From Agelaius tricolor (Eukaryota > Chordata > Aves > Passeriformes > Icteridae): a stretch of DNA of 64,000 nt. Positions 1-13,600 of this stretch are shown here, piece after piece. Where the stretch lies: assembly GCA_023055355.1 (NCBI GenBank), contig JALJCS010000001.1, positions 71,465,381-71,529,380 on the forward strand, given 5' to 3'. A model generated the notes under the pieces. That model saw nothing but the letters and a program-made list of their open reading frames with translations, did not search any database and had not been told where the DNA came from. Both the position numbers and the translations under genes were made by a program. How positions within the stretch are numbered: the first letter of the stretch is position 1; every line of letters begins with the position of its first letter.

Positions 1-728
1 AGACTTAATATTTTTGACATATTGCTGTGCAGACAGTGTCAGTTTCAGTATTCCTCAGTAGTATTCCAAGAACCTGTTAGAACATTACTTCAGGATTCGT
101 TCTTCAATTCAAAAAGAAACAAAAACCCCCTCACAGAACAATCCCCCAACCAAAAATCTACTCCATACACCCCCAATCAAATGGGGTAGGATAGATGAAG
201 AGTCCTGCTGCTGCTGCTATTTTTACCAGGAAATATGTAAGGTGGGATGTGCAGTTGAGCGCATTTTGCAAAGTAAAATGATTATCAGAAGTTCAAGTTG
301 TTAAAAAACCCTTCTGCACTCAGGTACTTGATGAGCCTGATGTTGACCAGCTGTACTTGTGGTGGTCAGCAAAGTGGTTTTGTACTACCATGTTCTTTTT
401 TGTAGACAAAACTATAAGGGAGGGTGATGTAAAACTGACTCTGGAAGATACATGCCTAAGCTACTGGGAAACCAAATTACAGTAACTGGGAAGAGTTGAT
501 GGATCCTGACTTTGGGTGAAGACTGAGCAGAAATTGCTTCAAAAGGTGCTAGAGATTCTGTCAGCTCAACTCTTGCCTTTTTTGTTTTTTGGGTTTTTTT
601 CCCCCAAGAATGTAAGAACTGCTGTGCTCAGAGTCCTGACTGTGGAGACAGGCAGGGAGGAAAAGGATATGGAAGGCAGGTTTGTAGTGGAAAGTTTTTT
701 TGTTTGTGGTTGTTTGTTTTTGTTTTTG

Positions 729-745
729 TTTTTTTTTTTTTTTTT
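729..745. repeat. Poly-T tract
   Basis: A run of 17 T follows a GT-rich stretch from about 697. It is simple low-complexity sequence. It could be the reversed A-tail of an old retroposed insert, but no body is recognisable beside it. Confidence 0.8.
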
Positions 746-2510
746 ATAAAAACCCCTAGTCTGGCAGTAAGTGATTATGAACTTTCTCGGAGGTGTTTGT
801 GGTTTCACCAGATCTTTTTTTATACATAGTTCAAGTCCGTGGTTGTCCATCCCTAAGGGGCTCAAAAAAGTCTTGTGGTTTTTGCCAACCACTGTCTGTG
901 ACAGTGGGAATCCCTGTTTAGCATATATGGAAATGAGTGGGGGAAATATGTCCTTTCAGCGTGAGTTTTTTTTTGCCCTGAAACTGCTCCTTGTTCTGCC
1001 AGACTTCTTTGTGTTTTTGAGAAATGGTGGGTGATTGTTTGGTGGCTTCATACTGACAAGTCTTTCTCTACATGTACTTTTATCATGTGCCAGTCATTCC
1101 AGGTGCTGGTCACCTGGATAGTTAATTTAGTATTGATCATTTTTTCATCTTGTTGAAAAGAGTTTTTCATGTTATTCAAGAGTTAACTTTGTGTAGGGGT
1201 GGAATTATATTTAGTGTCTTGATTTCTTTTGTTTTTCTAAAAGTTCTTGAGAGCTTTAGTTTCAGCTAGGTAGGACCTTGCCCTCGAATTACCCTCACCT
1301 TCACAGGCTGTCTCCATTGTCTGCCTGTGCTTGTTTTTTTTCCCTTAGTGGGTTTTTGTTGCATAAACACAGGAAATGTGTGGTCGGGCACACTGCGCTG
1401 TCTGGGGCTAAGCGAGGTGGCTGCTCTGTCCTGCTCTGGCTGTCACAGCTCTGCTCTTCTCATTCATTTTCCTTCTCGAGATGCTGTCACATGTGACTGC
1501 TGGTCTGCTAGTTCCTTAACCTGGCTTGATAAAAATGATTTGTTAGGAAAGAGCAACAATGAAAAAGCTTCAAGTGACTGAAATCATCTTGACAGAAGTG
1601 GTGAGTCAATCAGGTGAAATTTGTTCCTAGTGGGTCTGGGTTGTAGCGATTTCTATCAGCTGTGATTGCTCTCTGGGCACTTAAAATGTGTTCTGGGCCT
1701 TGGCAGGGGTTTAACCTTTTTCTTCTGCTCCTTTTAAAGTGGGTATTTGTTTGTCTTTTTTTAAACTGGCATCCTGTAAGGTTGCTAAATTCCATTCTGC
1801 TTTTTCTTTCCATAATGTTGTTTTTTGTTTGTGGTCTGAGTTGTGAATGTGCTAATGATCTAAAATGTTCCCAGCATTCAGTGGAGGTGGTGCCTGAGCC
1901 TTTGCTGTCCCTTAGTTTGGATGTGGGGTGGTGAGAAACAGATTTCCCCAGTGCTGTGGTGTGGGAGCGCACCTCTGCTAGAGCATCACCCGTGGCTGTC
2001 CTGGTGCACTGGTGACTGCAGGACTGAAGTACTAACACTGCCTTTCCAGTTGCCTCTTTTCTGATGTGAACTCTTGCTATGTTAATAAGTGTCCTTTCAC
2101 CCTAAATTATTCCCTGTTTCCCAGCATAAACTTCAGACTTCATTTCACCAGCATGGCTATTTACTTTCTCTGACTAATGCCAGCAAGAGTTTTTGGGTGG
2201 GATTGTGTTTTACTTCACTACTTCCATGCAGAATTGACTTTCTTCATATACAATCAGTATGAAATACTTCTTTTTCAGAAATCTTGAACAAAGAAAAGGA
2301 TACATTGCAGATATTTTTGAACAAAAAATTAAGTCTTGCCACTGCCAGAGTCCTAAATCGGGCTGAAGGAAAAATTGCAGTATGTGTCTGTCTGCCAAAT
2401 GAGTTAAATCTTTCCACTTTGGGATGATGTACATTGTAGAGAGTATAATATAAGGTAAATATTAAGTTCACTTTTCTTAAAGGAATATTTATTGCCTATA
2501 ATATGCTCAT

Positions 2511-2660
2511 GTCCCTGAGATTGGCTCAGCTCATCAGAGCCTGGTGCTAAAAACAGCAAGGTTATGAGTTTAGTCCCTGTATGGGCCATTTATTTAAGAG
2601 TTGGACTCAATGATCCTTGTGGGTCCCTTCCAACTCAGAACTTTCTGTGAAATCTGTATT
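2511..2660 (+). mobile_element. tRNA-Ile-derived SINE with CR1-like tail (TguSINE1 type)
   Basis: The 5' part (2511-2588) reads like a decayed tRNA-Ile gene. It has an A-box-like TTGGCTCAGCTCATCAGAGC, the segment TGGTGCTAAAAACAGCAAGG around a mutated AAT anticodon, a B-box-like GGTTATGAGTTTAGTCC, and an acceptor-end GGGCCA. The tail (2589-2660) has GTTGGACTCAATGATCCTTG and GGTCCCTTCCAACTCAGAA, which is a CR1-type 3' end. This combination is the structure of TguSINE1, a passerine SINE mobilised by CR1. The copy is diverged and presumably inactive. It is not a functional tRNA gene, because the anticodon loop and stems are mutated. Confidence 0.85.
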
Positions 2661-5600
2661 AGACCAGGACTGCTTTCAGCAGAATAAATTAGAATATAAT
2701 ATTTTGAATAATTTAAAAAATGAAGCATTTTCCTGTAATTTCAGCAGTTTATGCAGTGCTGAGCTGTGGTGTTACAGATGAGGGCTGCAGTTGCTTTCCA
2801 CTTAGTGCTGAAGAACTTTGTGATTGCAAATTGAGTTTAAATTTGACATTGTTGTTGAAGAAACTCAAAATGAATGTTATTGCTTTCTAGTTTTAACTAG
2901 ATAAAGTGTTGCTTTAAATTATTTAAATGGCTTAAGACTGCACTGTTTCTTAATAGTAAATAAATCCCTGTAAACATGGTACATTTTGTCATTAGAGGCA
3001 AATGGTTTTGGAATTAAGCAGTGCTGGGCAATCTCATTATTTTTGCTTCTGCAGTAGCTGTGAATAGGTTTTTGTGGATGGCAGTTATTAATGATTTTTA
3101 CTTTAATTTTAAATAAAGCAGTTTTGCTAGAGTTCCTGGAAACTTGCCTGACTTACTATTTAAAGAAGACTTTTAAGTCATCAGTTTCTGCCTCCTTGAT
3201 AAAGTTACTAAGTGGTTGGCCTTTGTCAAATGTTTTTGACTGTGGATATAGTTCGATCTTTTTAAGCTGGCACTGGAGTTAAGTCTGAGCCTTTGCTTAC
3301 CTCTGACTAATGAGCATTGTTCTCTTCCCTTGCTTGTATGAACCAAATAATCTGAAACTTCCCTGTCTTTCTGAATCAGCTTTCAGCCAGGCTGGCTGTC
3401 CAAAAACTGAGACTGAGCTCATGGCTGCAGGAGGAGGATGAGGATGCTACTGACACTGATACCAGCTTTGGCACACTTACAGGAGTTGTCAGTTTGGACA
3501 CAACAGAAGTTTTGTGTCTTCCAGTTTTGGCTCTTCATTTCAATTGTGGCTGTATTGGTAACATACCAGTGTTACTTCATTCCTCTTAGTGTGTTTTTAT
3601 TTCCCCAAGTTGCACTGTTTCTTCATTTTTCTGGAAAAATATAAAAGCAAACATTCTTATCAGAATGTTTCAAGTTGTTTCTTCTCAATGCATCTTTGGC
3701 ACTCAGGGAGAAGGGTCTCCCTCTTTACTGCTTGAAGAAATAAAACCACTAGTTTCATGAAGTGGGGAAGAATCTCACCACTTAACTCTGAACTTGCACC
3801 TTGAGCTATGAACAGATTTGTTTGAAGGCTGCTTTGCATATAATCTCCCTTGTCACACTGTGGGTGCAGTTCCAGGCTGTGCTTTAGAGATAACTCCAGG
3901 CTGCTGCTGGAGCTGTGCAGCGCCTGTGTCTGGCTCCAGTGGCCATGGGCCCTGCTGGGAGCTGACCAGCTGCCTGGTGGGGGGAAACTCCTGTGCCAGC
4001 TTGGCCATCGTGCCAGCAAGCTGGATGGCCTCACTGGCTGCAGTCCTTACCTCTTGGGCAAGAGAGTGGACAGAATTTCAGGAGTCAGGGAATGTACAAT
4101 GTTTTTCCTTTTCCATTTTAACCTGCAGTTACTTTGCACTAGATCCATGCTATAATTCCATAAGTTTCTTCGGTGTGTCTATATTAATTTTTCTCCCTAA
4201 GTGTTCATGATCAACCAAACTGGTTATTTCACAGCATTCTTTTTCTGAATCTTTAAAGGGTTTTTTTAATCCCTCCCAATCCATTTTAAGCCAGCCAAAT
4301 GTTCCTTTTAAACTGTACCTCTAATTTGCAATTTTTTTATTGATTTAATAATACCTTTAAAGAGAAAATAGATTCTAAACAGTTAAAACCTGTTACTGAG
4401 GTGCCTTTTATATTTCTGTAGGTGTTGGTTTTGGTTGTTCTCAATAATGTGTATGTCTAGAGAAGAGACACATATGTGAAGACATACAATATGTAAAAGT
4501 ATGCATCTGTTCTTCTGTATCCTGATTTTTTGCAGTTGGGCTGGACTTGCAATGTTCCCATCACTTAAATGCTTTTATGTAGTTTGTGTTTTTAGCACTA
4601 TCATAAACCAGTAAATGCAAGATTAAGTAGAATAAGCCTGCCTAAAACTTGAGGTATATCACATTGCTATTTGCACTCATTTTAACATCTAAATGTTTCT
4701 GTCAGGGAAGTTATTAATTGCTAGAACAAACTGCCAGGAGAATGCTAGATCCATCATTTCTTGGTATGATCAATCCCTGGATAATGCAGATATCAGAGTG
4801 TTCTTTAATCTCCCCTTTTGGCAGGTTTAGTGATCATGTGTCCATACAATGATCTAGTCCAAGACACTGGCTAAGGCTGAATCCAGCTGGAAGAAAACCA
4901 GCTGGTTGATTTGGCAGCAAAATAGACTGACACACCCTGGAGCAGCACAACTGTGAGAGCAGCACAGGGGAAGAGGTGGTGAAATGAGAATGAGTACGGA
5001 GAGACCATGCAGGGTCACTGCTTTAGCCTCAGATTGGAGTCACTGTCAAACTCTGGTTTCTGTAAGTGACTAAAGCAGTCCTTCCTGGAAAGCAGAGCCT
5101 TGTCTGTTTCCCTTTCCAAAGAGGTTCAGTGAAGAATATTCTTTTGTTAAGATATTTTGGTACAGGACTTGACAAAATTAGCAGGATTTACAAGCTGCCT
5201 GAGTGTCTGCAGGGTGAGCCGTGGGCTATTTGTTTGAAACCTCAGTGTCCTAAGCAACACTTCTTGCTGTGTTCAGCTGAGTTGGTGCTGTTCAGAAGCC
5301 AGGTGGAATGAGATGCTGTGCTGCAAGTGGGGCAGTGGAAGTGCTGAGGTGAGCAAGGCTTTTGAAGCCATGAAGATAAAAGCAAATATGTTAATCCCAT
5401 GCTCTCCTGGGTATGGTAGATAAAGAGGCAGTGGATTTTCTTGAGAAGTGCAAACAGCAGAATGTAGCCTTTTAATTAAGGATAAATTATCGTGAACTGT
5501 GCTGTTTTGCTCTTGAAAATCAAATACAGGGCTTCCTTTGCCTGACCCGCAGGTTACTGAAAATACATCTCATCCTTCAGCACAGGGAAGGAGAGTGTCT

Positions 5601-7029
5601 GTGAAGGGGAAGATTATACTAAAAACCACTACATTGACACATTCACATTATCAGAAGCCTAAGTATAACAGGGTCTGCTTTTACAGCCTACCAGTATCTG
5701 AAAAAGAATGTGGGGTCAGGAGGTAGGGGAATTGGAAACTATCTCCCTTTGCAGCTTGAGGAGAGCTTGAAGGCATTTTTAAAATCATTGTGTGCTATAG
5801 GGATGTATATATAAAAATTAACTGTGTGGGGTTGTCAAGTAAAAGCACAATTAAGAGTGTATAAAATTGCTTCCTCTTGTTTTCATGTGCTCATCACCTT
5901 ACTAGATGCTTATTTTGTGGGAAGAGTTTGCTGTTTCAGTCTTAGCACTTCATCCTTACTGAGAGAGAACTATAAGGTACATGTATGGATTGTAATGTAA
6001 ATAGCTTCTAATGTGTAGGTTGTAGGAGAAAACCTGCCCTGATAGATAACCAGTAACAGAAAGCCTCAGGCTGGATGAACAGCAGATGAAATAAAGCTGT
6101 TTATGAAACAGGAGATGTGCTGTCAGTACAATAAGGCACAGCCTGCCATCTCCATGCAGCAAGGAGACTGGAGTGATTTCCCATCAACACAGAGCTGCTG
6201 GATCCTGCTGTTCACTGCTGTATCCTGGTTTTTCAGTTCTGAGCAGTGACTGAAGTCGTAAATCCTGACCTTGGTGTTTGAAAAAGCTGAGGTTGTATTG
6301 CTGACTCTTCTCTCTTGATTTCACTTTTTTTTTTTTTTGTGTATGTTGCTGGGTTCCCAGGATTATGCCTGTACTTGTGAATATGTGGGAACAACCAAGG
6401 GTATTTCCTTTGTGTTTCTGAAATCCAAACTATGCCTTCAAGTGACTGTGTTGAGAACAGTGGAGGTGAGGGTTGGCTTTCTGTGAACTTGCCTCAGGTG
6501 CTTTGCCTCGTGATGGCAGCAACTGCTATCCCTTGCTTTTCTGCTATCCCAGACTGCTTTTCATGAACTCCTGTAAGGCCTCTGATCCCTTCTCAAATTC
6601 TTCAAATACCAATGGTGGTATTACTATCAATTAACTCTGTGAGACACAGCACATGCTGTAGCTGCTTCCAAGCTGCATATTTGGTGATCAGCCAGCCATC
6701 AGGTTAGAAGGATAAGTGTTGGGGCAGTCCTGAAGTCTTTTCCTTGGAAGGACTGAGATTTGAGTGCTTCAGTGCTGACTCTACAAAAAAACCTAAAAAT
6801 AAAAAAATATACAGCTCTTTCTTTAGAGATGCTGCTCTTCTGGCATGTTTCAGCCAAATGGGTGTACAGGGGAAGAACTATTGGGAGTGAAGCAGGAGGA
6901 TGGGCAGGTAGGGATGCTCACATTACACTGATTTCTTCAAATGCTCAAGATTATGACCAGGTACCTAAAAACTCTCCAGTGAATGGGGTGGGGGATGATT
7001 GGTGTGCTGCAGTAGTAATGAACTGTCTG

Positions 7030-7526
7030 CCAGGGGGCGTGGGCAGGACAGTAGCCAGCAGGTGATGGGAAGTGGTTGTTCCCTACTCCCTGGCACTCAG
7101 GCAGGCTGTAAAATACTGTGTCCAGTTTTGCTCCTCCCTCCCCTCAAATGCAGAGGGAATGCCACTGAACTGGAGAGTTGAGGGTGGTTGGGAGGCTGAT
7201 GCATATGGTGTGCAAGGAGTAGGTGTAGCCTGGAGAGAACAACTTACTCTCCTTGGAGGCACGGTGAAAAATTATGAACCAATGCCTGCAGGTTAGGGCA
7301 GAGGTAATTCCCACTGAATATAATGTAGAAAAATTATTATGAGAATTCAGTATCAGAAAAAGGTGCTTGTGGTAGCTGTTTTATCTCCATCCTTTCAAGG
7401 CTTCTAAAATATAGTTGGACAAAGCCTTGAACCAACCTCATTTGACTTTGGGATTAACCTTGTTCTGACCAGTTTGGAATAAGTAAACTCCAGGGGTCTT
7501 TTCAAACCCTATTTTCCTGTGATTGG
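7030..7526 (+). mobile_element. CR1 LINE fragment, sense, old copy
   Basis: Segments match the CR1 3' region in order: TGATGGGAAGTGGTTGTTCC, TACTGTGTCCAGTTTTGCTC, then AGTTGGACAAAGCCTTGAAC and a degenerate 3' end (CAGGGGTCTTTTCAAACCC, CCTGTGATTGG). These correspond to the untranslated and late ORF2 end of avian CR1. The copy is heavily diverged and 5'-truncated, as is usual for CR1. Borders are approximate. Confidence 0.75.
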
Positions 7527-10029
7527 AAGCATTGCAAACCATGCAGAATGAAATAATGATCTTAATAAGAATTACTTAAATCCTTCTAAATACATGTGGA
7601 AATGGATATTTGAAGGACTTGCTCTTTGAACTTTTAGAACATAATTGACCTAATGAAACAATTTTGCCTCCTTTAAAACTGTCTGATTGAGATTGTAGGG
7701 TGCCCTTGAGCATCTGCTGTTTTGACTGGCTTTTGTGAAATCCATTTCATAGAGATTTCTTTCTGTGCTTTTCCATCAGATGTTCAGTTTATTTTCTTGA
7801 CTAAAATGTCCACAATAAAAAGTAAATGAACTTTATGTCACAATTAGTATGCCCTGACAGCATGGAGTCAGATACACACACTTGCTCCTGTTGTAATGCT
7901 AAGCATATTTTGTGGTTTTTGCAAAATTCCAATCTGGGACCATTCAGACTCTTGCATCATGTCTGTTTTTACAGATGAAGGGAACACTTTGTGCATGCTC
8001 CAAATAATGCTTTTAAGTTCCTGTAAATTTATTTCAAAGCCAGATTCTTGCCATGTTTGCACAAGTACTAATTGTCATTCAGAATTAGAGATGTGCCAAA
8101 TTGTAGGCTGTCTGTCAAAGCATTTCTGCATTTCTTCGGAGTGTAAAAGGAGTTTTCATTTAAACCCAAAAGGCTTTAGGAGATTTTCTTGTTTTCATAA
8201 CTCTTGAATTCATAACCTGGGGCTATGATCATGGTGTCCTTTTTGGCTAGGAGACTCCTGGAACAAAAAATCTGCAGAAGAAGCTGAAGCTTTTATAGTA
8301 GTGTGGAGTCCTAACAGAAGAAAGGAAACTTCAAATACAGTTTTTTATTTTTCAGGGGAATGACTTAAAAGAGTTTTCAGATAAGCAACAGCTTCAAACT
8401 TATTTTTGTGAGCTAATTATGTATTGAAAGCTTTAAGGGAACATGAATAAATATGGCGTTGACCTTAAGGTACTTTCACTGCTTATTTGGTGCTTTGGAT
8501 TTGAACAAAATATAGATGAGGTACGATTCTTTTGTTCTTCAGTGCTTTTTGGCATGGCTTTGTTTTAGCAGAACTTGTAATTCGGTGTTTTGTGACTCAC
8601 CTTGAATGTTTTGCCAAATAGATGTTATAAAATTAACTTAAGGGAAGGAACAGAGGAAGAGGCATAAATCTATATATGGAACAATGTCTGAGTCATGGCT
8701 TCAGAAAATGTGGTGTGGTTTTTTTTAAATACATTCCCCTGTGCCCTCAAAGATCCCTGGTTTTCTCTGCAATGTGAATTAGTAGCATTTTTTCACTTCC
8801 GCTTGTGGAGACATTGGCTGCCTTTCCTGCAGGTGTCACCTCTCATTTCTGGGCTGGTTTCTTGCTCTGAGCTCTGCTCACACTGAGGGAAATCGCATGT
8901 AGCACAAACCATCACTTTCTGCTCCATCAGAAGCACTTCCCAGGAAAAATGTTTTGACCTCCCCTATCCTTATAAAGTATTAAATACCTGGAGGTAATTG
9001 AGGTTTTATTGTAATACTTCCCATTTATGTCTTGTGCTATAAAGGGAAGAGCCCAGCAATGCTGCTCGTAGAAGTGGGGGGTCAAATTAAATCCAAAACT
9101 GTAAAATTTATTAAATTTATGACTGAGTTTAAGACAAGTATTTCTGATAATATTGGAGGAGACACGATGGGGTTCTTCTTCTAGAGCTGATAAATCTGGA
9201 GTGAGGTATCCCTAAAACATTTTTCTTCCCATCTGGTTGTCAGTGGTGACTTATCATCTGCAGCACAGTTGTAAAATTATGAGGGTATGTGTGAAGACAA
9301 TTTGCTTTAGGTAAGTGAAAATTGACAAACATTCAATTTTCAGTTGTGTTTTATCTTATACAGTGTTAAGCACTATAATGCACTCCAGAAGATTACAGGA
9401 ACCTGGAGTGGGAAAATGAGGCATATGTGGTTTGTGTCTTTCAGAGCAGGCTGCTGGGCAGGGTTTCTGCTATACTTTCCTTCCCAAAGTCTCTTGCTAA
9501 TTGCACCCGAGCTGGCACAAGAAACTGATGTTTGAGGTGGTTGCTGTTAGAATGCAATGAGTTTCTCATTAGTTAAAATAATTTGGGAGGAAAAGCCTAC
9601 ATTTTAAACTGTTTTCAACTGTTCATTTTCCTAATTATTTCAGGCATTCTTACTGGGCTTTAAAATTCAACACAAACTTTTTATTAAAAATGCATGGTGA
9701 GTCATATCTTGGAGAATGCAGCAGTGCCTTACCCAATCTAAAAATGCCAGGCGGATCCAGGGCGGCTTCCAGATGGACGAGTTCTGTGCTGACAGACCCA
9801 AGTCTCCTGGCTTTAGACTGTCTCAAGGGTAGACTGCTATTTTTGTTTTTATTTTCCTTTTTTTTAGGCAAGCTATGGATGTAGAGGAATTGTTGCTTTA
9901 AGTGGAAAGCTAGAACTGGGTAATGCAGCACAGAGCAAGTTACAAAATAAGTAAGGAAAAATAGTATAGGATACTGCAGGGTGGACAGAAAGAAAAGGAA
10001 AAAGAAACTTTGAATAAAGTTGCCTTGTC

Positions 10030-10195
10030 ACAGACTTGAGACACTGGCACAGACTGCTCAGAGAGACTGCAGATGTTTCATCCCTGGAAGTGTTCAAGGC
10101 CAGGCTGGATGGGGCTTGCAGCAGCCAGGTCTGGTGGCAGGTGTCCCTGCCCATGGATGTTCTTTAAAGGTCATCCAAGCTATCCTGTGATTCAG
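10030..10195 (+). mobile_element. CR1 LINE 3' fragment, sense
   Basis: It contains the CR1 3' sequence CCTGGAAGTGTTCAAGGCCA, GGCTGGATGGGGCTTG, GGCAGGTGTCCCTGCCCATG and an ending TTTAAAGGTCATCCAAGC followed by CCTGTGATTC. It is a 5'-truncated remnant. The normal GGTTGGAA segment before the end is deleted. Confidence 0.85.
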
Positions 10196-10499
10196 GCACA
10201 AATTTATTTTATGATGTTTTTTGTTATAAAACATACAAATAAATTAACAAATCCCTGCCATTAGCATGTTCTTTTTCAGAGACATCTTGTAACTTTGTCA
10301 GATTTCTTATAATCCATGAGATCTCTCATATACCTCTCTGAAGTTTCTTACTTACACTTTTGATTTTACCTTTACAGCTGACAGGAAATTCTGCAAAAGT
10401 TGGCCAAACTGAAATTAGTCTCAGCCACTAAACACTTCTCCCACAAGTACCGTCTCACTGCAATGCTACTGACATCCAAATCACAAACTCTCAGACAGT

Positions 10500-10650
10500 A
10501 CAGTCCCCAGCCAGCTCCTGGTGCTGTCTCACCACCCTCAGCAGCAGGGGTTCCTTCCTGAGGTCTAATCTCAATTTCCCCTCTGTCAGTTTAAAACAAA
10601 TGCCTCTAGTCCTGTCAGTACAGACTTGGGAAAAAGTATATGCTGAAAGG
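10500..10650 (-). mobile_element. CR1 LINE fragment, antisense
   Basis: The plus strand shows reverse-complement CR1: TCACCACCCTCAGCAGCAGG, TTCCTTCCTGAGGTCTAATC, TTTCCCCTCTGTCAGTTTAA and GCCTCTAGTCCTGTCAGTAC. The order matches the segment of CR1 that contains the 'ACAAGGGGCA' region on its own sense strand. Borders are approximate, and the 3' terminal repeat is absent. Confidence 0.75.
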
Positions 10651-13600
10651 ATGTAATAAGGTAGTTATCACTAGAAAGGAGAAAATGTGGTGAGACCAAA
10701 TGGGAAAATAGCAGAAGTGCCTTTGTGCCAGCTTGTTCCTTCCTCTCTTGCAATGGTAGTTTTTTTCCACTTAACGTGGGAAGCTGACAGTAGCTGGGCT
10801 GTTGGTGCTCAAGTGTGGGGAAGCAAAGACTCACCTGAGATAGGAGATACTGAGTTTCAAAGTTGCTTTGTTGCCATTGTTGTTGCTGGTTTTCTCTTTG
10901 GTGTGTGTTTATTCTGACTTAATTATTTTTTTTCCTAAAAGCTATCTTTATAGCAGTTTAAAATATTCTCAGTGTAAGCACTACAGAGTACTTACAAAGT
11001 TTTTAACAGGTCTTGTAAACTATCACATATCCAACAGTTCTGGCTGGTCAGCCCATGTGCTGAGGAAGCGGAAAGGGGTTTGTTGGGAATTTAGCCTGAA
11101 TGCAGCAATGTCTGACTGCCCTCACTCATCTAATGCTGTTTTGAACTGCTGAGCCTTCTTAGATGGGGTGTGTTGAAGAGAGAGTGAAGGCTCTTACTCA
11201 CTTCAACATGAAGTTACTTTAAACAGAGCAAATCCTGTTGTATCCAAACTGAGTCCCCACTGGGTGACAGCAGGGTGTTTGTGGTGCTTCCAGAGACTGG
11301 GTGGACATAGCTGAGCCGGTTTTATGTAGAATCAGCTTGGGTCCAACACTGTGTGTTTGTATGTATTGGAGGCATCCTGCTTGAAAGGAGTGTTTGTTTG
11401 CCCAGCAACCTGAACTAATAAATTGTACAGATTTAGGTCCTCTGTCTTTGAAATAATGCATGACCGGAATAATTAGCTTACAGCTCTTTGGGAATTGTAT
11501 ATGCTTAAAAGAAAATGTACATAAAATGGCATGAAAATATTTCTATTTTATTGGCATTGTGTTGTATTATTATAAACTAATGAAAGAATTCTCATGGCTC
11601 TGGGCATTTTGCTTAAAATAAGACCATAAGTCAATATTTGAATAAATGAGGTCAGCATTGTCTTAAACTGTAGAGAACCTCCTCTGCCACATCCCTTCCT
11701 TGTGGCAGCAGAGTTTGCTTGGCTGGCACATGGGATCAAAGCTTCAGGAGCAGGAGGAAGTGTGACTGCTTTGGGTACAAAGCTGTTTATCTGGTCTGGA
11801 GCTGCACAACTGGTGTGTGGCTCCCTGGGGAGGAGGCGCAGGTAGAAATGGCTCTGCCATGTGTCACTGCCACTCCAGGGGCTGTACAGGAGACACCCGA
11901 CCTCCTTCTGAGCTCCTGTGAAGGTAAAACATCTCATTGGTGATGCTTAATGCTTGCTGTAGCCCTTGTGATGCAACTGTTTGTAAGTCCTCCACGTGGA
12001 GTGTGAGGCGATGGCTCTGCATGGCTCAGCCCAGTGAAATGTCTGCTCTTCTGTGTGGTGTGGCTCAAAACTGGTGACTGTACAGTTAAATATGTGTGGA
12101 CTGTATGGTCTCCATTAGCTAATGACACTTGTTCAGTTTCTTAATAGCATGGAACTGCATCCTTACCCTCAGAGTTGACAGGAATCCAGTGGCCTTAAAT
12201 CAATGATGTGTTATGTTAGGATGTGATTTCATGGCAGATATTGGCTTTGAGCAAAGCAGCAAGTGGTGAGGGGCAAGTTGAGTGGATCTGTAGGGGGAAA
12301 TTGCTCGTGTGAGGGACCATATTCAGATTTCAAGTTTTGGACATTTTTATACCATTGTAGTTTTAGTCTTGTCCCATGAACACAATGCCTGTTAAAGATT
12401 AATGTGCATTAGGTGTATTCCTGGGTTTAGTTTCAGTGAAAATTCCAGATTACTTTGTGAGACTGTTCCACACTGAACTGAACCACCACAAATGAGGGTG
12501 GTTTGGAGCTTCACTGAGCAGGGCGCTCCTGATCTGGGATGTAACAGGGATGTAGAGGTTGATTTAAAGTGGGTTTGAAGCAGTCCTATGTCTGACCCTG
12601 CAGAGAGACATCTTAAGGAGATAAACTTGCAGAAAGTTGTCACTGCAAGCTTTCTCTTGAACTGTTTTCTTTATCTGATTCCCCAGTATTATAAATAACT
12701 ACCAATTTAAGTAGAGAGCAGGGGAAGCGACCACTGAATGCACACAGAAGAAAGCAAGGGATCACAACATCCTTGGGTTAAGCTGTCTTGGAAATACAGC
12801 TCCATGGGTTTCCCTACTCTCTGTTGGTGATGTAGCTTTATTGGGCACCATGAGAAGGGAAGTAGGAAATACTGAATGTTTCCATTGTTCAAAGTTCAGT
12901 CCCTCGGGTGTTTCTCAGTTGGATGGTTATTGGGGTGTGAAGGGAAGGACTTTTGCACAAGACCAGTGCTCAGAGTGGTTTCCCTGATAGTGGGAAATGT
13001 GAGGTGCTCCCCTCAGATTGAGGGAGAGCAAACCTACATCTGTACCCCAAAGGAATACTTGGATCTTTGGGGAACAGGTCATTCTGGTCATTTGTAATCA
13101 GGAGTGTGAAGCAGATGCAGAGCCTGGAGGAAGCCTGGCTGCAGAGCAGTGGGAGCTCTTGGCCAGGAGGGATTTTTCCTTGGTTCCCAAACCCTGGTGC
13201 TCACCTTGTGCCTGTGTCTTTACAGGAGAGCTTTGTAGACAAAGCTCACAGTTTTGAGATCAGGAGCTAGAATTTTAAGGGTAAAGGGAAGTCTGTCAGG
13301 CCTTTCTATTTAAGCATCTGGGTTGTCATGAGTGAGTCAGGTCTGGGTGACAGGAAATTATATGGTATTGAAGTGGAAAGAAAACATTCTTATAATCACG
13401 TCTTATGTTTAACACTTACAGAAGTGTTTTCATTGTTCAGCGTTTAAACACCTGTGCTACTTTTTCACTGTAAAGGTCTGTCTTAAGTGGCTGAACATAT
13501 ACTATTGTATTAGTATTAAACCAGCTGGAATTCCCATAGCTCATCAATGGTAGAAGCATTTTTGTGGGAAAGCAGTTGGAAAGATCATTTTCCTTAAGTT

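Noticed and set aside
1610..2038. 142-codon minus-strand open frame
   Set aside because: Overlapping open frames on the other strand, no recognisable domain, no splice or promoter context. Judged chance.
2511..2588. A tRNA-Ile gene
   Set aside because: The anticodon is mutated, stems do not pair well, and a CR1-like tail follows directly. It is the head of a SINE.
3818..4210. 130-codon plus-strand frame in a GC-richer stretch
   Set aside because: A second frame is open over the same bases, composition is CTG-repeat driven, and no family is recognised.
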